Positions 50,853-60,200 of a stretch of DNA of 64,000 nt are shown piece by piece (position 1 is the first letter of the stretch; each line of letters opens with the position of its first letter). The notes beneath the pieces were generated by a model. The model searched no databases. It had not been told where the DNA came from and saw only the letters and a list, made by a program, of their open reading frames with translations. The DNA is taken from NCBI RefSeq assembly GCF_000147815.2, contig NC_015952.1, positions 1-64,000 on the forward strand. The letters are read 5' to 3'. This DNA comes from Streptomyces violaceusniger Tu 4113 (GTDB lineage Bacteria > Actinomycetota > Actinomycetes > Streptomycetales > Streptomycetaceae). A program made the position numbers and the translations under genes.

Positions 50853-51248
50853 ATGCGAACCCACCAGCAGCGCAACGGGACCCTCACCGACGAGGAGCGC
50901 CACGACCCGGCAATCGTCGAAGTCGTGCACGTCGTGCGGGATGTCGACCTGCTTGAGACCATGTACCCGCTGGCCTACGCCCTGCGGGATGCCCTGTTCA
51001 CCACCCTCGTCGAAAAGGTCGGCGTCCGCGGCCCCGGTCGTGGCCTGTCGGTCCGGCTCCGCAACGAGCTGAACCTGACCGAGTCCGCCACCAAGGCCAT
51101 GAAGCTCAAGGCCCGTCGGCGCCGGACCCGCGGTGAAGAGGTCGACGAACGCCAGGCCAAGGCCGTTCTTGCGGCCATTCGCGCCGCCGCCGTCGCCTAC
51201 CGCGAGGTAATGAACGAGGGGGAAAGCGAAGACGCGAACGCGGCCTGA
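50853..51248 (+). CDS. hypothetical helical protein
   Basis: A 131-residue protein (MRTHQQRNGTLTDEERHDPA). It is helical with VVRDVDLLETMYPLAYALRD and the basic segment AMKLKARRRRTRGEEVDERQ. It looks soluble and might bind nucleic acid. It lies upstream of the replication gene, separated by a hairpin. No family recognised. Confidence 0.55.
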   Translation: MRTHQQRNGTLTDEERHDPAIVEVVHVVRDVDLLETMYPLAYALRDALFTTLVEKVGVRGPGRGLSVRLRNELNLTESATKAMKLKARRRRTRGEEVDERQAKAVLAAIRAAAVAYREVMNEGESEDANAA

Positions 51249-51582
51249 CACACCGGCGCGCCCGGCAAAGGGCGCGCACTGCGATCAGACGGGGCGAGTG
51301 TCACCATCATGGACACCATGCCCGTCTCGTCCCTCTTGCAGCGCAAAGCAAAGGCCCGACCGGTCACCACAACCGGCCGGGCCTGCTGCTCGGAGCCCCG
51401 GGCCCGCGACCTCCTCAGCGGACACCTACGCTGCCCCCGTGGACCGTGATTCCCAGGTCACGGACCACATGACTCGCGTTTCCGCGAGCCGATGCCCACT
51501 GTTCGCTCAGATCAGATAAGGCTCTTCGAAGGTACACCATCCCCCGACTGGCGGTACCGGAGAAGGCCCAGGAAGGCCAGAA
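51249..51582 (+). other. upstream region of the replication gene
   Basis: No convincing ORF. It contains a terminator-like hairpin (51352-51384), a short CTCGCG/CGCGAG stem near 51473-51489, and the leader of the gene at 51583. A purine-rich ribosome site (AGGAAGG) is at the right end. Confidence 0.45.
51352..51384 (+). terminator. terminator upstream of replication gene
   Basis: AGGCCCGACCGGT pairs with ACCGGCCGGGCCT with one offset, about 100 bases after the stop at 51248. It separates the previous gene from the replication unit. Confidence 0.5.
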
Positions 51583-52728
51583 GTGACCTCTGCCATGCCC
51601 CTTCGCCAGCCCCACGCCGACGACGACGGACCGCAGGTGAGCTTCACGGTTCAGTCCTGGCGCCGGATCGTCCGCACCCTGCTCGCGGAGCCGAATCTGT
51701 CCACGCTCCCTTGCCGGCGGGATCTGCTGCTGGTCGCCTACGACTTCGCCGCGCTGTGCGACGTCGGCGGACGGGGCGCGTACTCGGCCAAGGAGCGCAC
51801 CGGCCGCGCCCGCGACGACCGGCCTGACCCGTCGCTGTGCGAGCTGACGGAGATGAGCAAGGTGCAGACGGGCCGGATGCTGAAGCTGCTGATCGCCCTG
51901 GGGTGCCTGCGCATGGTCAGGCAGGCCGCCATGGGCCGACAGGCCGTCTACCAGGCCACGATCCCCACCGGGAGCCCGGAGTCCATGGGCCGGTGTCTGG
52001 CGGCGGCGGCCGAGCTGGGCTTCAAGCCGCGCACCCGCCGCGACATGACGAAGCAGGCCGACGCCCGCCGCCTGATCAAGGCCCACGAGGAAGCTCTCCA
52101 GGTGCTCGCCGAGGTACCCCGGACGGCCGTGGAAAGCCCTGTGGATAACTCAGAGCTGGGGGTCATGCAGACGACCCCCTCTGGGGGTCATGCAGATGAC
52201 CCCCCACGGGGTCATGCAGACGACCCCCAGCAGGGTCATGCGGACGACCCCCCTCTTCCTATAGGGGCTCTAGGTAGTAAGGGAACTATCTGTAGTCACC
52301 TAGGTACAGGTCCCTGGGTGGCCGGGACTGGCGCCCGAAAAGAAGATCATCGAGGGGGTGGAGGAGAGCACGGCCAACAGCCGGTCCCGACGTCCGTGGC
52401 CACGATCGACGGTGATCCTGCGGGCAACCGGTGGGGCAGCGCCGTCTCCCAGGAAGCCATCCGTCGGACCGGCCGTGACCGGATGCGCGCCGAGCTGGCC
52501 AAGGCCGACCGCTGTCAGGGCCTGCACGGCAAGGGTTGCCGGTTCACCCGGCCCGTCTCGCCCAGCAACGACAAGGGCCTGTGCATCCGCTGCTACGCGC
52601 TGATCGCCGAGCCGGACGACCGGCCGGAGGACCGGCCGGAGGACGGCTCACCCATTCCGCTATCGTTCGACACCCCCACGATGCCGCCGCCGACGTACGG
52701 CACCGAGGACGGAGACCGCCGCTCATGA
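51583..52728 (+). CDS. winged-helix replication initiator-like protein with internal iterons
   Basis: A 381-residue protein from GTG (AGGAAGG seven bases upstream; ATG 51595 is an alternative). Residues ~15-130 form a winged-helix-like region (VSFTVQSWRRIVRTLLAEPN, LCELTEMSKVQTGRMLKLLI, ALGCLRMVRQAAMGRQAVYQ). A Gly/Pro-rich middle encodes four DNA repeats. A zinc-like cluster follows (CQGLHGKGCRF, CIRCYALIAEP). Initiators with iterons inside the gene are known from actinobacterial plasmids, so this is the best candidate for Rep. It is ATGA-coupled to 52725. Confidence 0.6.
   Translation: MTSAMPLRQPHADDDGPQVSFTVQSWRRIVRTLLAEPNLSTLPCRRDLLLVAYDFAALCDVGGRGAYSAKERTGRARDDRPDPSLCELTEMSKVQTGRMLKLLIALGCLRMVRQAAMGRQAVYQATIPTGSPESMGRCLAAAAELGFKPRTRRDMTKQADARRLIKAHEEALQVLAEVPRTAVESPVDNSELGVMQTTPSGGHADDPPRGHADDPQQGHADDPPLPIGALGSKGTICSHLGTGPWVAGTGARKEDHRGGGGEHGQQPVPTSVATIDGDPAGNRWGSAVSQEAIRRTGRDRMRAELAKADRCQGLHGKGCRFTRPVSPSNDKGLCIRCYALIAEPDDRPEDRPEDGSPIPLSFDTPTMPPPTYGTEDGDRRS
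52158..52253 (+). repeat. four iteron-like repeats, candidate origin
   Basis: Four copies of GGGGTCATGCAGACGACCCC, 24-25 bases apart, each with a GGGG(G)TC...GACCCC inverted end. The first copy is read in a different frame (VMQTTP) from the other three (HADDP), yet the DNA is conserved, which points to selection on the DNA itself. Confidence 0.75.
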
Positions 52729-53099
52729 CTGCCCTGCACGACCACGGCCCGTACGACTGCGTGCCGATAGCCGACCTGGACCGGATCGCCCAGGTAGCCA
52801 GCGATCTGAAGATCCCCCTCCCGGTGGCCGCCTGCTGGTTGGCCATGTGCAAGGAACTGCGCCGGCAAGAGGCGCGGGGTGTGCTGCCCATCCCGTACGG
52901 GGCCGCGGTCGAGGTCGGTGTCGCCACCGCCTACCGCCGTGGCGAGCAGTGGGCGGCCGAGTTCTTCCGCTCGATGTACGCCCCGGTGCTCGGCGACCTG
53001 TGGGACGACTCGCTGCTTGATGTGCTCGCCACCGCGGCCGAGGTGAACGGCGACGGCGTCACCGCGGCCCAGGCCGCTCTCGGACTACTCGACGCCTGA
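52725..53099 (+). CDS. small protein coupled to the replication gene
   Basis: A 124-residue protein (MTALHDHGPYDCVPIADLDR). It is helical, with IAQVASDLKIPLPVAACWLA, MCKELRRQEARGVLPIPYGA and an acidic end. Its ATG overlaps the stop of the replication gene (ATGA). A role as an accessory replication or copy-control factor would fit the context but no motif proves it. Confidence 0.6.
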   Translation: MTALHDHGPYDCVPIADLDRIAQVASDLKIPLPVAACWLAMCKELRRQEARGVLPIPYGAAVEVGVATAYRRGEQWAAEFFRSMYAPVLGDLWDDSLLDVLATAAEVNGDGVTAAQAALGLLDA

Positions 53100-53254
53100 T
53101 TGTCCGTTTTAGGATCATTTCGGAACGTTTCGGACGTTGCGCCCCCTGTGGAAGTGGCGGCGTGAGATGATCTTTGAACCCACGCCGTCTCGTCGGCGCA
53201 TTGCGCCGTCAGCGACGAAAGACGGCCGCACCGCCCGGTGCAGGCGAGCTGGGC

Positions 53255-53296
53255 GGCGGGCGCCCTCGCGGGGTCGAGGCCCACAGGGCGCCCGCC
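53255..53296 (+). terminator. terminator downstream of replication genes
   Basis: A perfect 12-bp stem (GGCGGGCGCCCT / AGGGCGCCCGCC) with an 18-base loop. It lies 155 bases past the stop at 53099. Confidence 0.6.
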
Positions 53297-53504
53297 GGTC
53301 TTGACTCCCGGCCGATATTGCCGTGTACCGGTCAAGCGGCTTCGCCGGCAGACCCGGAATCGTATGCGGGGGGGAACCCTTCCGCGGGCGCGCGCGAGCG
53401 ATTCGCACTCATCTGCGATGTCCTGCGGGTGACTGTCCCAGTCTGTGCCGGTGGTGCGTGATCATCCGTGATCGTTGCGGTTGCTGTTGGTCTGTCCCTG
53501 CATG

Positions 53505-53700
53505 CACCCCCTGCCCTACCCTCCCCCTGCCCTGCCCCCTACCCCCTCCCCCCTGCCCCCTGCCCTGCCTGCCTGCCTGCCCCCTGTGGGTGCCCCCTGT
53601 GGGTGCCCCTGTGGGTGCCCCCTGGGTGCCCCTGTGGGTGCCCCCGACGGGGGGGTGCGGGGGGGTGGGGGTCCCTGTGGGGGGGTGTCCGTTTGGTGTG
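53505..53700. repeat. pyrimidine-to-guanine low-complexity tract
   Basis: About 80 bases of nearly pure C/T (runs such as CCCCCTACCCCCTCCCCC) are followed by repeats of GTGGGTGCCCC and then by G-runs of seven (GGGGGGGTGCGGGGGGG). The two halves could form quadruplexes on opposite strands. Coding on either strand is implausible. Confidence 0.7.
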
Positions 53701-53840
53701 GGTGTTGGTGGGGGTGTCCTGCCTCGCAGATAACGAATCTGTAACGAATGGGTGTCGAGAACACCCTCTTCGGGTTAGACGCCCCCCCGCGTAGGGGATG
53801 CTGTGGATACCGCTACAGACAGCACCCCAAGGGAGCACCG

Positions 53841-54230
53841 ATGGCAGGCACCCGCACCACCACACCGACCCCGACCCCCGTACAGGCATGGTCGACGGTG
53901 GCCGGTTGGGTCGTGACCGTTGCTGTGTTCGTCGGGTGGGTGTGGCTCAAGGCTCCGGCCCGTGCGCTGTGGGCAGTCAAGGGTGTGCGGGTGGTGGCGT
54001 GGCTGTTCCTCGCACCGGTCGCATGGTGGCTCTTCCGTACGGCCGTCCGTTGCGGGTGGGTTGTGCTCCGGTGGCTGATCGTCCCTGTGGTGGCTGTTCT
54101 GTGGACGCGCGTTTCTGCCCGGCCAGATGTCCGGGACGCGGTCAAGGCCATGCGTAAGGGGCGCAAGCGTGGCCGGAAGAGCGGCAAGCGAATCGCCCGA
54201 CAGATCTACGGCGTATCGGCCGTTGCCTAA
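53841..54230 (+). CDS. membrane protein with basic tail
   Basis: A 129-residue protein (MAGTRTTTPTPTPVQAWSTV). Three hydrophobic segments are visible (VAGWVVTVAVFVGWVW, VVAWLFLAPVAWWLF, VVLRWLIVPVVAVLW), ending in a strongly basic tail (KAMRKGRKRGRKSGKRIARQ). It lies 52 bases before the giant gene and is probably co-transcribed with it. The giant protein also has a C-terminal membrane anchor, so the two may meet at the membrane. Confidence 0.65.
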   Translation: MAGTRTTTPTPTPVQAWSTVAGWVVTVAVFVGWVWLKAPARALWAVKGVRVVAWLFLAPVAWWLFRTAVRCGWVVLRWLIVPVVAVLWTRVSARPDVRDAVKAMRKGRKRGRKSGKRIARQIYGVSAVA

Positions 54231-54282
54231 CCCCCTGCCTCCCCTGCCCCCCGCTCTTCCCGCTCGAACGGAGACACCTGCC

Positions 54283-57200
54283 ATGTCTGCCACTTCCGTT
54301 GTGACGATGACCGTTGCTGATGCCCTTTTGGAGGGTGCCCCGAAGAACCTGGGGAAGTTGTCTGCCGTTGTGGTCGGTCGCGGGTGGGGGGTGCAGGTTG
54401 AGCGCTCCGGCGATGCGTGGGTTTTGGTGACGCTGCACCCGCACACGGGCGCGGAAACGGGCCGGTGGGGGTGGCAGGGTGCGCGTTGGGTTTCGGGGCA
54501 GAGGTTCGGTTTCAAGGCGCTGTGCGACTTCTACGCGGCCGATGCGGAGGCGGGGGCACCCGCGGGTCCGGGTGCCCCGGTCGCTCCGGTCGCTCCGGTC
54601 GCTCCGGCGGTGGCATGTGACGAGTGCTCCGACGGATCGTGCGTGGACTGTGTGGCGGAGCATGCCGACCAGGTGGAAGCGGAAGCGCTCCGAGTCAAGG
54701 CCACTAAGGCGCACGACCGGGTGTCCAAGGGTCGGAAGCGGGTCAAGGCAGCGTGCGAGCGTGGGAAGGCTGCGCGGGAGCGTGCGGAGGCTGCGCGGGA
54801 GCGTGCGCGGGTTGCTGCGGAGGCTGAGGGTGAGTGGCTGAGTGCGCGTGTGGCGCATGCTGACGCGTTGCTGTGGTCCATGCCGTTCGGCACCCGGGAG
54901 CGTGGCGCAGCGTTCGCCGAGTTGATCGCTGCGGGGTGGGATGCGTCGGACGGGGGGACCGGTGCGGGTGCGTATGCGGAGGTGGAGACCTACGCGGACC
55001 GGGTGGGCGCGTGTGCGTCGGAAGGCTGGGCGGACGATGCTCAGCAGGGGTATGCGGACGCTGCGGAGTGCGCGGAGCACGCCTATCGGGAAACCATGAT
55101 CGAATTCGGGGTGTTTGAGCGCTCCGATGGTGAGGGCGGCGTGGTGCTGCCGTCCCGTTTCGACGCTGACACAGCATGGGAGATCATCCGGGGGCACTCC
55201 CTTGATGTGGCCGGATACGTCCGGTATGCGGAGGCGGCAGCGGGGAAGGCCGAAGCGTGGGCGGGGCAGGCCGAAGCGTGGGCGGACGCTGCGGAGGAAT
55301 GGGAGTCGGGCACGTCTGCGGAGGCTGACGCGCTCTTCACACTGGGGACCCCGGACGCGCGTCAGATGGCGTTGTCCCGTGCCCACCACGGGGTGTCGGA
55401 CCTGGTTGCGGAAGCGTGGCAGGCAGAGGTGCAGGCGCCTGCGGACGCTCCGGCGCCGGTTGCTCCGGATGCGGAGGTGACGAAGCGTCGCGCGGCATGG
55501 CAGGCAGGGGCGGAAGCGGTTCGGGCGCAACGGCGCGCGGATGCGGAGCGTCGTGCGGCTGGTGACGCGGTACGGGCAGGGTGGGATGCGCGGACCGGGG
55601 TGCAGTGTCCGGCCGTTCCGGGTGCCGTTGTGCGGGTGGTGCGTGAGGGTAGGGCTCCGGTTGACGTCCAGTGGGACGGGGGGACTGGTCGGCAGTGCGG
55701 GTCACACTGCCCGGATGAGTGCCCCGCTTCCTGGGGTGAGGCTGAGTGGTGCGTGTGTGAGCCGCGCCCGGTGATCACGATTGACGGTCCGTCTGAGCCT
55801 TACGCGTGGGAGGACTGCCCGGAGTGCGCGGCCGGAACCCTGGGCGTGTCGGTCGACGTCATGGCGGACGCTGCGCGCCGATCGGTGGCCGGTACGGGGG
55901 ACGTCACGGACCTGGTGGCGGTTGGGGATGCGCTGTATGCGGAGGCGGCGGAGCGTGAGGCGAGCGCGCTGGAACTCCGGGCGACTGCGGACCGGAACGA
56001 GTCGGCAGACTTTTCGGGGGTAACGGCTGAATGGCGTGCCTCGGTGGCGGAGTACGTGGCGGAGTGGCGTGCGGAAGCGGTCGCGCTCATGGGTGACGCC
56101 GTGCGGTTGGCCGGTATGGCGGATGCGTTTCGTGCGGCCGGTCGTCGTGCGGCGGAGGCTCCGGCGGCGGAGGCGGGGGCGGGGGCGGAGCGGGAGCGCG
56201 CGGCCAAGGTGTACGACCCGTCGCGGAAGCTGGGAGCGTTGCGCGCGATCGATGCGGGCGCCGTTCGGTGGCTGATGGGTCGGAACGTCTACCGGGTGCG
56301 TGCGGGTGTGGACGCGTCGACCCGTGACGTTGAGTGGGCGTGCGGGTGGGGGTACGCAGGGCACGTTGAGCACGGGCGGGGGTACCGAGTTGAGCTGACG
56401 ACGCTTGGGCACCGCTGGGTTGAGTTGCTGTCAGCACGTGTCGAATCGGAGGCGGCGGCGGACGCTCCGGAGGCTGCGGAGGCTCCGGCGCCGGTCGCTC
56501 CGGAGCCGGATGGACTCCCCGACTGTGAGGCTATCGCGCGCGGTATGGCGCTGGTGGACAAGGCCATTGCCAAGATCGACCGGGACCGGTACACGGACCG
56601 GGACGGTGACGGGTGGTACGTGGAGTACCCCATGCCGACGTCTCAGGGTTCCCCGTACGTGAACGGGGTGACGTGCCGGGTGCGGTTGTCGTACACCGAT
56701 GACGGGATGGCATACGACCTTCGGGCGTACGACTACCGGACGGGGGCGGAGCTTGCCCGTGCGACGCGCAAGGGTCTGAAGTCGGCTCTTGCGCTCGGTA
56801 AGCGTATGGCGGAGGCAAAGCACGCTCCGCCCGCTCCGGAGGCTGCGCCCGCTCCGGCGCCCGTTCCGGCCGAGGTGCCCGCTCCGGAGGCTGCGCCCGC
56901 TCCGGCGGGGGCGGAGGCTCCGGCCGAGGCGGAGGCGGCTGGTCCGGCGGCGGATGCGGCGGCGGCGGCGGAGCGCGCTACGGCAGCCCTTGCCCGTGTG
57001 CCGGAGGGTGACTCTCGTCAGGCTCACGCGGTCTGGTGGGAGGACGCTGCCCGGGGATGTGCGCGGGACGCGGCGGAGTCCTCGACGCGCGGGGACCGTG
57101 CGGAGGCTGATTGGTACGCGGCGAACGCGCTGGACGCTGCAAAGGAAGTGGAGGGGGCGGCGTTCGAGTCGGAGCGTGAGGCGGAGATCAGGGCCAATGC

Positions 57201-60200
57201 CGCTCCGGCCGAGGTGCACGCTCCGGAGGCGGCCCCCGCTCCGGCGGCGGAGGCGGCGGAGGCTGCGCCCGGTCCGGAGGCGGACGCCGACACCGACGAC
57301 GTTCCGGGCGCGGTGTGCCCGTTGCCGGACATGTTCGTCAAGGTCCGGGCGGCGGCACGTCGCCAGGGGTGGACGTTCACCGCAGTCGCGTCCGGCGACG
57401 AACTGAGCGTGACCCTGTGCGCGGATACGGTGATCGGTCGGTGGTCGTTCTCCCTCCAGTGGCGGAGGCGTGGTTACCGGGTGGGGTACGGGTACGGCTT
57501 CGATGGTTCGCATTCGTACGCTACGTGGGCCGACAGGCGTACCGGTCCGCGCGGGGGGTATATCCGGCCGACTCTTGGTGCCGTGCTGGACGTGGTGAAC
57601 GGGCACCCGTCGGCGGCTCCGGAGGCTCCGGCGCCGGTCGACGCTCCCCCGGCCACGGCTCCGGCGGCGGCGCTCGCTCCGGACGCTCCGGCGCCGGTTG
57701 CTCCGGCGGCGGAGGCGGCGGAGGCGGCGGAGGCTGCGCCCGGTCCGGAGGCTGCGCCCGGTCCGGAGGCGGCGCCGGTCGCTCCGGTGGCGGTGCTGCC
57801 TGATGTGGTGTCGGACCCGGGCGGGGTGGACGCGTGGCAGACGGACGGTGGGGCGGCCGGTGCTGCCCACCTGGTGATCTGTGCCGGGCGTGGGGTGTTC
57901 CCCGTGGCGTTCCGCGGCCCGTACGCGGGAACGGTGCGGGTGTCGCGGACGTGGCTGATCGAGCGGGCGCGGCGTGAGCTGTCGCGTGCCCGGGTGTGGC
58001 AGTCGGAGGCGGAGGAGTACGCGCAGACGTGCTCCGGGTGGCTGCGGGACGCGCGCGATCTTCACCACGAAGTGCGCCGGTCGGCGGGTGTGCTCGGTGA
58101 CTGTGTGTGGGTTCCGCTAGAGACGTCGGGGGCGTGGCTGGAGCGTGCCCGGAAGGTGTCGCACGCGGCGGACAGTCGGCGCAGGCAGGCGCGGGATCTG
58201 GTGCGCATGTATGAGCGGAATCTGTCAACGCTGGAATCGGAGGGGGAGGAACCGGCGCGGCACGCGGCGGCGGCGGGGGAGTTCCTGGCCCGTGGCGCGT
58301 CGGGCGACGTTCCGGCCGGTCGTGGGGCGTGGCTGTCCGCAGATGGCGGGTGTGCGGTCGCGTTCCCGATGGCGTGGGACTCGGCGGACAATCCGGCGGC
58401 GGAGACTGACGGCCTGTATGTGGGCATGCTGGCCGACGCGGTGGCTGCCAGGGATGAGGGCCGGACGCTCGCCGGGAAGGATGTTCCCTCACGTGCCAAG
58501 ACCTGTCACGGGCCGGGGGCGGACTTCCGGGCGGCGGTCGTGCGCTCCGGTGGGCCGCTGCTCAAGGCTTGGAAGGCTCCGCGGATTCCGGCGGCCGGTA
58601 AGCCGCTCACGGATGACGACCTGATCGGGTACGACGCGGGTGACGTCATCGGTGAGACGGAAGCGGCCCCTGGAGTGTGGCTGCCGATGGCGGCGGTGCG
58701 CGTGGCCGAGCTTGCCGTGATGAACGGGTGGACGGTCGCCATGGAACGGCGTGACGGTGGCGCGGTGGTCATCGTCCGGGCATCAGGCACGGTGCAGCGT
58801 GGGGAGCGGGCGCCGGTGGTCGGTGAGTGCGTGGCCGTGTGGGAGCGGGGGGAGTTCGTACAGGCCCGGTCCGGCGCACTGGTTGCCGGTGAGTTCCGCG
58901 CGGCGGCGACGCTGCGCCAGGTGCTCGGGCAGGTGGGCAGGGTCGCGATCGTGGCGGGGACCCTGTCCCCGATGGTGCCCGACCCGGAGTCGGCACCGGC
59001 GCCGGTCGGGGTGTCCGACCCGGGCGGGGTGGACACGTGGGAGGGGGAGGGGGGAGCACCGGCGGGGCCCGGTTACGGAGAGCTCCCCCCGCCGGCAAAT
59101 TGTGACGCCCCCGACGGGTGGGCGCCCGTGCTCCCCGGGGTGGTCCGTCCGACGCTCGCCCGTGGCCGGTGCCTGGCCCCGTCGATGGTGCGCTATCTCG
59201 ACATGGCGGCGGCCGGTCGACTGTGGGTGAAGCCGGGCGGGTCGGTGTGGCTCGCGGCGGCGGAGCCGTCGGCGAACGGGTGGCGCGCCCTGGTGGGCAG
59301 GGTCGATGCGGAACCGGTCGCGGGTGGCAAGGTGGCGCACCTCCGGGTGTCCGGGGACCTGGTGGCCGTGCCGGTCGGGGACCTGGTGGCGCTGCGCCCC
59401 GCCGACCCGGAGGAGGACCGGGCCACGGTCCCGACCCCGACCCCGACCCCGGCCCCTGCCCCTGCCCCCGGACCGGTGGCGGAGCGGTGCCCGGCGTGCC
59501 GGTGCCGGGAGGTGCGCGCCGATCGCTGCGACGGATGCGGATGGACCCCCGACCCGGAACCGGCGGCGGTGGCCGTGGTGGTGGCGGAGGGGAAGCGGCA
59601 CCCCGATGCCGACCCCGCCGACAGCGACGGCCGCGCCCCCTACGCGAACGGCTTCCGCCCGGCCGTTCTGGACGGCTACACCCCGCGCGACGGGGCCGAC
59701 GGGTACGAGTGGTCGGGGTGGTGGTGCGACACCGACTGTGGGCACTGCGCCGCCGGTGCCGAGTGCGCCGACTGTGTGGCGTGCACTCAGTTCGCCGCCC
59801 CCTACCCGGCGCACTGGGCCCGGGACCGGCGGGAAGGCGAGCCCTACCGCGGGGTGGAGATCTTCGGCGGACCCGGTGGCATGTCCGCCGCCCGCGCGCT
59901 GGTCGACCCGGGCGGGGACTGGGTCTTGATCGAGTTCAACCGGGATGCGGCCGACACCGCCCGCGCGGCCGGTCACTTCGTGATCTGTGCCGACGTGCGC
60001 ACCCTGGACCCCCGGCACCCGGTGCTTACCCGCGTGCTGCGCTTCCACGGCTCGCCGCCGTGCCAGACCTTGAGCGACGCTGGGCAGCGCTCCGCGTGGA
60101 ACGCCGAGGAGATCAGCGAACTCCAGCGGATCATGTGGCAGGCGTCGGAGGCGTTCGGGTTCCTGCCCGTCGATGACCTGTGCTCCCTGTACGGCGGACC

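Larger units (their letters stand above)
53100..53840. other. non-coding region with hairpin and C/G-rich tract
   Basis: A 741-base interval without a credible gene. It includes a strong terminator (53255-53296) and a strand-asymmetric low-complexity tract (53505-53700). It lies between the replication genes and the giant-gene operon, a possible site of origin or partition functions. Confidence 0.6.

Noticed and set aside
53505..53700. CRISPR array
   Set aside because: The short GTGGGTGCCCC repeats are adjacent and lack unique spacers; they are low-complexity sequence.
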